NCBI GenBank assembly: GCA_029216955.1
Contig: JANAVB010016200.1
Span: forward strand, 1,097,675 to 1,161,674
DNA: 64,000 nucleotides
Reading direction: 5' to 3'
DNA from: Iris pallida
Taxonomy: Eukaryota; Streptophyta; Magnoliopsida; Asparagales; Iridaceae
In this document: one piece after another, positions 34,064 to 44,896 of the stretch
Layout of the letters: each line of letters begins with the position of its first letter
How positions within the stretch are numbered: the stretch's first letter is position 1
Notes under the pieces: model-generated
Database searches by the model: none
What the model was told of the DNA's origin: nothing
What the model saw: the letters and a program-made list of their open reading frames with translations, nothing else
Position numbers and translations under genes: made by a program

Positions 34064-36982
34064 TGTCATGCCCCAGAACCAGAATACTGGCAAGTAGGGA
34101 AGAACCAGGCCAGCTACGTATACCAAAGTACTCCAGTACTCGAAACAACGTATAAGCTGTATAGATGGGGGTCACTGCTACAAACCAACAGTCAATCCTA
34201 GGTCACATAATCCTAGATATCTCAGTCTCAGACAAGAAGTAAGGTACAAGAATATGATCATCATGCATATAAGACAGTAAAGCGTCCCAAACTATAATAT
34301 ATAGATGATCATGAAGCTAGTAATACAAAATGAAGAACTAACAAGACTAAGTAATACATGATCAGCTCTAGCTGCAGTCTAGAAATATAACATCATGTCT
34401 AAGCCCGTAGGCCAAATGTCAAGTCCAAAACACGAGCTAAACACGTGCTCGGTGGCTAAACGCCTCAAAAAGAATATGTACAGAAAAGAGTGGGTAAGAG
34501 AAAGAACACCCACTCAAGTCCTCTGGTGCTCAGGGTGGTCACCATCGAGTGGAAGGTCCGGAAGATCCTCGGGCTCCTCAACTAAATCTGGTCAATGCAA
34601 AACCAGTGGGGTCAGACCCCCAATAGCAAGTACCACAAAGGAAGCCAAACTGTGAACTAAAACCAGCATGCAATTCATAGCAACGGATAGAGACAGAAAT
34701 AAGTATAAGCAAATCGAGACTCGAGTGCTACCAATGCACTTATCCCGAGAATAGGAAAGACAATGAGTAAAACAACATGTAGCATAAGGTAAAGGACATG
34801 TGACATAATGTAAACTGTGGACATGTGAATTAAACTGAGCATGTAAGATAACTGGAACATCTAATATAACTAGAACATGTGAGCATATGGTGAAGCCAAG
34901 CATGTAGTAGGAAGAATAGCATGTAAGGAATGACAGAAAGCTAAGTACTACAATAAGATAAACTGGAGCAAGACTATACTAGACAGGAATGGACTCCATC
35001 CATCAATCACGGCCAAGTAATGAGTACGGCTTCATACTTTAGCTAACTAGGGTTTCTACAATCCTAATTACTAACACATACAAGTTTGAGAAATCCAAGT
35101 CCAGTTACCTGCCTGCTACTACCTGAATGATCCAAGCCAAAAAAAAAAAAGTATAGCAGACACACTGCAGTAAGATACATGTGTCCTAAAGAGGTGCCCC
35201 ACTCGACAGTGTGTTGGAAGAGTGCTCATCATGACAGATAGCTCCAAATCCCATGTATATATATATAAGACCAAGACCAAAGGGGAAACAGGTAACCGGG
35301 AAAGTCTCCAATTATCTAGGTAATCAAGCGAGTTGTTTAGTCCTTAACATTTTCTTGCTGGATTCTGGGTGTGGCATTCCGCATGATCCATCCTAAACAT
35401 CAGACATGCAAGACTAGACAAGACAAGCAAGATTGTGCACTACAACAAGCCATAACAAGACATGACAATATCAAGGCAAGAGTGCGCTACGACGAGCCAC
35501 TATCAAGGAGCTAGACATGTACTAGAATCAAGAGTGTGCCATGACAGGCCACTATCATGTAAGCAAGAAGGACATGTATCATGAGTGTGCCATGACGGGC
35601 CACTATCTAGTAAGCAAGAAGGCATGGCAACAATTATCATAGCTTGTAAGAAAGAATCTATCAAAAGACATATCATGACATGTGGGGAAGAATAATTAAA
35701 GCTAAGTACATTTCATAGAAAAATGATTGAACATGTGCTAGTGACAAGTGTATATAGGGTGTACAATCATTTTCTAACTATGCAAGATCATCTTATCATG
35801 TTAAGAAATCATTATAGTCGAAGACAATATCAAAAATGGACAAAAATGGGCAAAAAGGGCAAAAACAGACAAAAACAGCATAAAACGGTATACCGGCGGT
35901 ATACCGCGGCATACCGGCGGTATACACCAGCATACCAGCGGTATACCAATTTTTCAAACAGCAACAAAATTCAAATTTTTACCAAAACTTGTTTCGGCCA
36001 TAAAAACCTTATTTTAAATCGAAATTCAGACTTTCAAAAGTCAAAATTGCATAGAATTGAATTTCCTACAATATGGAACTATTAGATTTCACAAATTCAA
36101 AGATTTGATAAATCAATATCACAAAATACTCCAAAATAGAGGTTCTCGGGACACCAAAATGGGTTTCGATTGCCACCAAACTCAAAATCCATGTATACTA
36201 GGTAGGTAAGAACCTCATATATGTATATGTGACCAAGATCCATGATGGTAACTCTAGTATCACTCTTGATATCAAGTTTTCTACTAAGTCACTATTGGGT
36301 TTTTAACAGAAAATCAAATCTTGCTTAAACAAATTTTTGGAAACATGCATATATATGAGAATCACCAGGAAAACATATTTAACAAAATGAGTTTAGGAAA
36401 ATTCTAAGCATTTAATACCAAGAAAAACAAAAATGACAATAAATTACTATTGTTCAAGAATTTGGCAAGATGTACTTGCCTAGGTGAAGCTCCAAGCCTA
36501 ATCTTCTACTCCACCACCAAGAGGGGTACGAAACCACACTCTAGACCTCAAGGCCAAGCTCTTGGCAAGCTCCAAGGGGGAGAGAAGGAAAGAAGAAATG
36601 AAGAGAGAGTGAAGAGAATAAAAAGAGAGAGGAGAAAGAAAGTGAAATGGTATATATAGAAGGGGAATTAATCTTAGCCATTGGATCATGATCCATGTGA
36701 AGATCTAAGTCAATCCTAACCATCCAAAGAAAACCAAGTGTCCATTGGATAATAGGGTGTATCTTCACTATTTACGAAAATATCTAAATACTATTCACGA
36801 AAATATCCGAAACACTGTTCATGAAAATATCCGAAATAGAAAATATCTAAAGTGTAGAAAATCTATCCGGGCGGTATGCCATCGGTATATACCGGTATAC
36901 TTCCGAAAACAAAAAAAATACGAAATACAGTACAAAATACGTATCCGTTTATAAATACCAATACTGTGAGACGAGTCTCACA
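34064..36982 (-). repeat. E4 3' LTR
   Basis: 2919 bp, matching 59655-62649. A minus-strand TATA box is at 36651-36658. A cluster of GGTATACCGG-type palindromic words is at 35888-35950 and again at 36871-36903. It lacks a block of about 50 bp (tggcggtatgccggcc and the A-rich stretch after it) that is present at 62513-62570 in the partner. Confidence 0.9.
35888..35950. repeat. Palindromic GGTATACCGG repeat cluster in E4 LTR
   Basis: Five copies of CGGTATACC or CGGCATACC variants in 63 bp; each is close to an inverted repeat, and adjacent copies can pair. The partner cluster in the other LTR is at 61468-61562, with different spacing. Confidence 0.8.
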
Positions 36983-37002
36983 ACTCTCCACAACTTAAAA
37001 AT
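36983..37002 (-). promoter_or_regulatory. Polypurine tract of E4
   Basis: On the minus strand the sequence TTTTAAGTTGTGGAGAGT lies directly before the LTR start TGTGAGACTC. It is the only internal E4 sequence left on this side; E5 LTR sequence starts right after it. Confidence 0.6.
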
Positions 37003-37624
37003 AACGGCAAGCGGACCTAAATGGCCCTGGCCGCATAAGCCAAAAAGGCCATGCGGCCAACTTAAATATTTAATGGCCATGCGGCCAAGGCAATTAATGC
37101 TCATGCGGCTCAGCAAACTCCCGTAGGTCAAATTTGGGCCTAATAAAATTCTCTACAACATGGAACCATCAAATAGCAAAAATATACAAGTTTGATAGAT
37201 CAAAACTCCTGAAAACCGAAAATACCACAAGGCTAAATTTATAAGAATTTAACCATGGAAAGGAAAAATGCTAAGTACTAAAGTGGGTTAGAAACACATG
37301 AGGAAGACAATGGAACAATAAAAATGGACTTTCTCCATAAAGCAAGATGCACTTGCCTAAACCTTCCACTCTCAGGTTGTTGGAGAAGTAATGGTGGAGA
37401 AGAAGAAGAGTTAATGAGGAGAGAGAAGTTTTTGTAGGATATTTAATGAAGAGGGTGGTGGTAGGTGGGAGTGGTTTGGTTTACATAAAATCAAGCAAAA
37501 CCGAACCATACAAAACCAAGCCGAACCAAGTCAAGTCAGGCCGAACCAAACAAGAAGACATGCAATACGGGTCTAAATACGTTCACGTATACCAAAATAC
37601 GTAATACGAATAATGGTCATCACA
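37003..37624 (-). repeat. E5 3' LTR remnant
   Basis: It matches 57757-58381 closely. The element purine tract (minus strand CTTTTAAGATGGGTAGAGT) is next to it at 37625-37643. The left boundary at about 37003 is abrupt, with A-rich sequence on both sides of the junction. Confidence 0.85.
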
Positions 37625-37790
37625 ACTCTACCCATCTTAAAAGAATTCTATCCTCGGAATTTAATCAAGAGGCTAGAGGTGCAAGGACAAGCTATACTAA
37701 TCACAGGCAAGCTATACTAGTCAAACAATCAAGAAATTATTCATACAAGCAAGGAATCGAAGGCATGAGGCATAAGAAAGATATTATACC

Positions 37791-40700
37791 TCACGAATCA
37801 AATAGGTCGGGATATCGCGATCGGATATCATCCTCACGCTTCCACGTTGACTCACCCAATGAGTGATGACCCCAAGCAACACGGACTAACTTGATAGTCT
37901 TGTTCTTGAGTATCTTCTCTTTGGTCCAATATGGATACGGGCCTCTCCTCATACGAAAGGTTGGTACCAACAATCAATTCCGAATGATCCAGGATATGAC
38001 TCGGATCCGGGATATACCATCGTAGTTGGGATACATGAAACACGTCATGCACCTCACTCAGAGATGGCGGAAGAGCGAGACGATAGGACACATCTCCTAC
38101 TCGCTCCAGAATATCGAACGGCCCTATATACCTAGGACTAAGCTATCCCCGCGACAAGGTTAGGCAAGATCCTCAGGAATACATGGTCGTCGACAGAAAA
38201 TTCAAGGGAACGCCGATGAGGATCGGCCCATTGGCGCTGACGATCTTGTGCAACGCGAAGATGATCTCTGACTCTCCTGACCACCTCAACTGTCTGAGTG
38301 ATCATCTCTGGACCAAGCATCTGTCTCTCTCCAACGTCGTCCCATGCTAGTGGGGATCTGCACTTCCTTCTATACAGTGCCTCGAACGGTGCCATCTGGA
38401 TGCTAGCTTGAAAACTGTTGTTGTACGAGAACTCCACCAGGTGCAGGTGATCTTCCCATGAACTACCGAAGTCGAGTGTATAAGATCTCAACATATCCTC
38501 AAGAGTCTGGATCGTGCGTTCCGACTGACCATCTGTCTGCGGGTGATAAGCTGAGCTCAACTGGAGGTGAGTTCCCAAACTCTCTTGCAAGCTATGCCAA
38601 AAGTGCGACATAAATCTTGAATCTCGATCCGAGGTGATACTGACTGGTACTCCGTGGAATCTGACAATCTGTCGGAGATACATTTCTGCTAGCTGAGCAG
38701 TCGACTGACCAACTCTGAATGGAAGAAAGTGAGCCACCTTTGTGAGCCTGTCAACTATAACCTAAATAGCATCTCTACTGGCTGGGGATCTAGGTAATCC
38801 AGTCACGAAATCCATGGTTATATGCTCCCACTTCCATTCTGGAATTGGCAAGGGCTGAAAAAGTCCAGCTGGCCTCTGATGTTCAGCCTTGACTTGTTGG
38901 CAAACCAAACACCGAGAGACAAACCGAGCTATCTCCCTCTTCATGCCATTCCACCAAAAGTGCTAACGGATATCACGGTACATCTTCGTGCCACCGGGAT
39001 GAATCGAATACTGAGATCTGTGAGCTTCCGCCATCACCTCCTGTCTAATATCTCTACTGGGTACACAAAGACACTTACCATGTCGAAGTGTACCGTCTTC
39101 ATGAATGTATAGTTCTGGTCGTCGCCCGGTTTCACATTCTGCTCTAAGTCGCTGAAGCTTAGAATCGGAGGACTGAGCTATCTTGATCCTCTCAACTATA
39201 CTGGACTGTACTTGTATGCTGGCCATCAATGCCATATTGGTAGGAAGGACAACTTCTATACCCATCTTCTGAAGATCTGCTAGCAACTCTGGTTGTGCTG
39301 TCAGAAAATAAACTCTGGCTCTCCTGCTCAATGCATCTGCAACAACGTTGGCCTTCCCAGGATGATATTGCAGGTTGACATCATAATCCACAAGTAGCTC
39401 TAGCCACCTTCTCTGACGCATATTAAGGTCCTTCTGGGTGAAAACATACTTCAGGCTCTTGTGGTCGGTAAAAATCTCCACCATATCTCCATACAGGTAG
39501 TGTCTCCACAACTTAAGTACAAACACTACTGCTGCCAGCTCTAAGTCATGGGTTGGATAATTCCTCTCATGATCACGAAGTTGACGTGATGCATAAGCTA
39601 TTACCTTCCCATGTTGCATCAAAACACATCCTAATCCTCTGTCTGAAGCATAACAGTACACCGAAAATCCTTTGGTCCCATCTGGAAGTGTGAGAACGGG
39701 TGCCGTCATCAAGCCTTGCTTCAGCTTCTCAAAAGATTCTTGACATTCTGTTGTCCAAGCAAACTGTACATCCTTGCGGGTCAACTGGGTCAATGGCGCT
39801 GAAATTCGAGCAAAGTCTGAAATAAATCTCCGGTAGTATCCGGCCAATCCAAGAAAATTGCGAACTTCTGCAACGGTACTGGGCACTGGCCATGTTTCGA
39901 TAGCCACGATCTTCTGGAGATCCACTTCCACTCCACCTCTGGTAATGATATGACCCAAGTATGAAATGCGATCGAGCCAGAACTCGTATTTACTGAACTT
40001 GGCATACAACTTGAGCTCTCGGAGAATCTGGAGGACAACTCTGAGATGCTGCTCATGCTCCGCTTCACTCTTGTTGTAGACCAGGATATCGTCTATGAAC
40101 ACGATCATGAACTGATCTAAATAAGGCATGAAGATACGATTCATGAGGTCCGTGAATACAGCCGGAGCATTGGTCGCTCCAAAGGGCATAACAAGGAACT
40201 TCCAATGCCCATATCTGGATCTGAAAGCTGTCTTCGGGATATCCTACTCTCTGACTCTAATCTGGTGGTATCCTGACCGCAAGTCAATATTCGAGAATAC
40301 TACCGCTCCTCTGAGTTGATCAAACAAATCATCTATCCTGGGGAGAGGATATCTGTTCTTGATTGTTAATGAGTTCAAGGTACGATAGTCAACACATAAT
40401 CTGGACGTACCATCTTTCTTTTTCACAAGAAGCATCGGGGCTCCCCAAGGCGATCCACTAGCACGAATGATTCACTTGGCTCTGAGTTCTTCAATCATCT
40501 TGTACAATATCTCCAATTCTGACGGCACCATCCTGTAGACTCTCTCTGACACTGGTGCTGTCCCGAGAATCAAGTCGATAGTAAACTCGATCTCTCGCTC
40601 TGGCGATATTCCTGGAAGCTCTTCTAGAAAAACATCTAGAAATTCTTCGACTACCTGGGGTAACTGCACTGCTGCTACGGCCATTCGCAATACTAGAGGA

Positions 40701-41067
40701 GAAGGTTCAACTTTGCCTCGAGAAATGGAAAACTCCGGCTCGCCTGGAATACTAAAAACAACTCTGCCAATATGGCAGTCTATCCTAGCATACTGGTCTC
40801 TCAACCAATCCATCCCTAAGACCATATCATAATCGACCATCGGGAATTCTATCATCCTAGTGGGAAACTCTCTATCGCTAACCACGATCTGACACGAGGA
40901 GAACACTCTATCTACTCCCACAAGACCATTACCAGTAAGTATATTGAGCCTTACTAATAATGACACGGGCTCCAGTCCTACCCGTATCGCGAATCGTGCA
41001 GACATAAATGAATGCGATGCACCAGAGTCAAATAACACTGAAGTGAGAAAGGTGTTGACGAGAATAG
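37791..41067 (-). pseudogene. E5 pol (protease, RT, RNase H, integrase, CHDII tail)
   Basis: Protease [11 protein letters not shown] is followed by VLGMDWLRDQYARIDC. Reverse transcriptase shows [43 protein letters not shown] and an intact [10 protein letters not shown]. Stops lie at 40472, 40244, 38963 and 38762. RNase H reads [12 protein letters not shown]: the usual Asp of the DAS motif is Tyr (39650-39652). [12 protein letters not shown] is kept. Integrase has CQQVKAEHQRPAG, ITSDRDSRFMSHFW and [11 protein letters not shown] frameshift lies near 38140 and another near 37910; the tail has [12 protein letters not shown] and VRVAWGHHSLGESTW. The final stop is at 37791. The beginning of the protease is separated from gag only by E7. 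Confidence 0.88.
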
Positions 41068-41687
41068 TGTTAGGGTTATATACTAAAAGCATCACTTTTT
41101 TAGTAACCTTATTTCCTTAAATTTTGAATGAGAATCATATGGGCAAATGTTTGCATATTGTATTTGTTGCAAGTGTTAATGCAAATGTCTGATATTCTAT
41201 ATTGTAGATAATATGGTGTGTGGTGTCACACAGAAGATCATATTATCAGTTCCCTATGGAGTATATAAATAGTTCACAACCTAGATGGACTTGGACAATC
41301 TATTGGAAAGGTTGTAGTGTAATCTAGTATTAGTCTATGTTGACTATAGGTTTACACTAGTACACTTTATGTGTATTGAACAGGACCACTTGAGGTTGTT
41401 CTCTTTGTACTGACTACATAAGAGAACAAATACCTCTGTTATTATGGATGCTTGTGCTCTTAACCCGGATATAATAACGGACATGTATATGTAGTGTGTA
41501 TTATTTTGACTCATAAAAGAATGAGATTCATTATGGATCGACAACCTCTATGAATTGGGTAATAGTATTGTATGTATGATGGGCTGTTGATTATAAATGG
41601 AATCCATGTCCCAATACATCGGGTTGATGATGTCCCCTTAAGAAGCTCATAAGGATTGTCATGTAAACCCTGCAGGTGGATTATATC
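41068..41687 (+). repeat. E7 solo LTR, left part
   Basis: AT-rich, 620 bp. It includes a TATA-like GTATATAAATAG at about 41260-41272 and ends with ATATC, the E6 target site. No ORF of note. Confidence 0.8.
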
Positions 41688-43749
41688 TGTCACGACCCGG
41701 TCCCAATTACTTGGGTCGAATCGGATCATGCCCAGCCTGCACCGTTGATGAGACGGCGGCAGTAAGCTGTATCTCCATATGCAGATAATCAACAACTCAA
41801 TCTAATTTGCCACAATCTTTAATATTCGATAAATAAAAACTTGTTCAGTACAGAGTACAATCTTAAAACCACCAACTGAAATAACATTGTTTTTAAACAA
41901 AACTATCAAACTGGAAAATAGCATCTAAAAAGAAGCAACATCATCATCAGGTACGCCATCCTCAGGAAGCACAGCAGGGTATAGCTCAGGGTCATAGTAG
42001 CTACTAATCAGTAGCTCTGTATCCTCATAAGGACCTGAAAATATAGTCTCCAGTCAGGAGGGAGCAAAGTACAATTCATGCTATTTGAACAGTTAAAATA
42101 ATAATAGAATCATGCACTTTTAAACAATTTAGAAATGAACAGTTTTCTAACAGTAAAACAGTGTGATTTCGAATAGGCAATGAATATGACCGGCTTGGGT
42201 TGTACAGTAGTATCTTATTGATACGATATGGCTTATCTCCGTGTGAGAGAGGGGTAAGCTAATACAGTTCTAAGTTATCAATTGGATGTGGTCATAAATA
42301 TTACACTATTCCCCCAGTACCCAACAGTCAATCAGTCAGTGCTCTCAGAGAGAGTTTCGTGTTGCATCGTGGTTTAAACTTGCAGTAAAGCGATTATTAA
42401 ATAACTGTAAACTAACACAAAATGTACTTGCCTCAAATTGATTGGACTGGACGGGTCGATATGTCGGGATGGGAAATCAGGTTCTTCCTTGAAATCCTAC
42501 ATTCGAAAACTTATCTCAGAAAACCAAAATCGCCAATGTTACTATACTAGTTGCAATCTCTAGTTGTGTCCTAGTCAATTTTAGTCTTTTGACTACGTTA
42601 TCACAAACAACACAATTTATCTATTGAGTTGCAATTAATTAAGAAAGATAACTCTGTAACTAATTTTTGGGAAAAACTTTGTGTTTACCAGTTTATTGAC
42701 AAAACTTTGTATGTTCGTATTTATAAATATAAAACTAAAACTTTTCTTTAAGTGAGAAATACGTGAATCATTATTTACAACTTAAATTTCTATGTGATAA
42801 AGCATTCATTATCTTTAATAAATAATTATTATCTTTTACTACGTTCTTACGACAAAATGATAACCAGAAATATAAAAGAAAGCAAAACAAAATTCTAAGC
42901 TATTACAATTTCTCACAACCAGAATAAATAAATGGGCTTATGTCCTTACAGACCAATTACATGAATTTAAATAAGAATAAAAGTTTGGTTAGTCCTAAAA
43001 ATTATCCTACAATTTAATAAAATAAAATAATAATTTAAACTAAATTGAATTTATTTTATGAGTCTCAGATATTGGTCCAATCGTCTAAAATAGCTAATGC
43101 CTCAACGTCCGGTAAAACCGGTTTCGTTTGCACTTAGCCAGGGCCCATTGACCAATACGGTCGTCGTCCGAAATCCAAAATATTAATATTTTCCGAAAAT
43201 CATTTTAAAATCATTTTAAAATATAACTAAATTTTATGGAAAATCCGGCAGCATTTCCTCTATTTTTGGTCAACCCAAAAACTGGGAAAGTGCGCCATAA
43301 TTTCCTGCAAATAATCCCAAACCAGGGAACCCAAAATATATATAAACACATAACCAAAATCATTCCCAATATTAATTCGAAACGACCCGAAACGAATTCG
43401 AAAATCCGAAACCAACCCAAAGCATCACAGCACAAATCGGAAAGATCCGAAAATCAATTTTATTCTCAGAAATCATTTCCGAAAGTTTCGAAAAAATCTA
43501 AAACCAACTAACAGAGGTTAAGAAAACCGCGAATCCTAATTTCCAAAGCCAACAATTTCAAAACCGAACCCACAGAACTCTTTCCGAAGAGTTTTCGGAA
43601 AACCGAAACCAACAAACCAATCGCAGAACCAAATATCACAGAACAAATGGTTCCGAAATTTTCGAAACCAAAAACGTAGCCAAAAACCAAATTTTCGAAG
43701 AAATTCGTGGACCAAATTATCATCACAGACCAAGACAGGGGACGAACTA

Positions 43750-44240
43750 CTGTGATTACCAGAGATTACCCAAGTTTGACAGAATCCGAAGGGTTGCCTC
43801 GGACTCGAAACACGCCTCGCCGAAGTTCGGCTGCGTGTACAGCACCCAAACTTGAAAAAGACCACAGCGGGGTTCCGCGGGACAGCTCCAGAGAACAGGA
43901 AAGAGTCCAGAAGAGGAATCAGAAACTCGGAGAAGCATCGCGGAGCTCGAAAAGCTCTGGCCCGAAGGGAACAGTGCTGGAAAACCACGCAGAGAGTGGT
44001 CCTGGTCGGGATGGGCCTGGAGACTCGCGAGCGGAGTCAAACAGGGGCGCGGGAGGCCGGGCGCGGGGCTGTCGGAGGCCGAAAAGGGCCGCGCAGGGGG
44101 TCTGCTGGCGGGTTGGCCGGAGGGGCGGCCGGCTAGGGCGGTGTGCTGCCAGGAAGGCGACCGCGGAAGGATGGTTCGGCGCCTGGGATCGCCGCTCGGG
44201 GAGGGGCCGGTGGTCGGGATCGGCTCCGGAACTCGGCTAG
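43750..44240. other. GC-rich CpG-dense zone in E6 3' LTR, downstream of the TATA box
   Basis: About 490 bp with many CG and GGCCG words, followed on the minus strand by an AT-rich tail. A 205-codon minus-strand Pro/Ser-rich frame (43756-44373) and a plus-strand frame of 177 codons span it. The same zone is at 51845-52340 in the partner. The frames are probably by-products of base composition; in an LTR this is R/U5 leader sequence. Confidence 0.6.
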
Positions 44241-44301
44241 GGTTTGGGGTTAAATCTTTGGGAAAGGGAAAGTGGTGATGGGGAAGATGGAGGAGAGGGT
44301 T

Positions 44302-44311
44302 TATATATATA
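44302..44311 (-). promoter_or_regulatory. TATA box of E6 3' LTR
   Basis: TATATATA on the minus strand, about 530 bp from the LTR start, placed at the border of an AT-rich U3 and the GC-rich leader. The partner is at about 52397-52406. Confidence 0.55.
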
Positions 44312-44837
44312 GGAGTGGAGAAAAGAGGGGGTGGTCGATCATGTCGGTTACGGAAGGGGAAGGGAACGGCCACGTCCGTTCGCAGAAAAGAAACGAAGGG
44401 TGGTTCGGACAGTTTGGAGAATGATGAGTTTTACTCTTCTAGATAATACTGAAAGATGCTGGAATGAGGTTTAGTCCTCTAACAAATCATGGTTTTTTAT
44501 AAATTTATGGGTTGTTGGCCCTAACATATAGATTTTTGTTTTTAGGAAAAATTTCTTTTCTTTATAAATGCTAAAATAATTTGAAAATAGATTTATACTC
44601 GAAAAATAGGTTCGGGACAGGACCAGACAACCAAATATCCAATATTTATATTCTTGAAAAAATATAATAATTTTAATCTAAGTAACATAATATTAATTAA
44701 TTAAAAAATTACATGTTTTGATAAAATTTCCAGTTTTAATAATTTTTCTAAAAATGCAATTTCCTAAATTAACAATTAATTAATTATATTAGCTAATTAA
44801 ATTATATAAATAATTATCTGAAATTACGGGTTTTACA

Positions 44838-44850
44838 ATCTTCCCTCCTT
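44838..44850 (-). promoter_or_regulatory. Polypurine tract of E6
   Basis: On the minus strand AAGGAGGGAAGAT directly precedes the LTR start TGTAAAACC. The sequence just before it (GGACGAAATTTCTT) is the usual Tekay pre-tract motif. Confidence 0.75.
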
Positions 44851-44896
44851 AAGAAATTTCGTCCTCAAAATTTAAAGGATAAGGTTAGGAATTACC

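Larger units (their letters stand above)
41688..44837 (-). repeat. E6 3' LTR
   Basis: 3150 bp from TGTCACGACC to TTTTACA. A minus-strand TATA box (TATATATA) is at 44302-44311. Downstream of it on the minus strand (44240-43750) is a very GC-rich zone, unlike the AT-rich remainder. The zone carries open frames on both strands, which are conserved in both LTRs. Confidence 0.93.

Noticed and set aside
34395..34655. ORF of 86 codons, also present at 59987-60247
   Set aside because: The two copies are the two LTRs of E4, so they are the same non-coding sequence. No domain.
43756..44373. 205-codon Pro/Ser-rich ORF conserved in both E6 LTRs
   Set aside because: It lies in the GC-rich leader of the LTR, and equal frames exist on the other strand. 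Two LTRs of a young element are alike by descent, so conservation is not evidence of coding.
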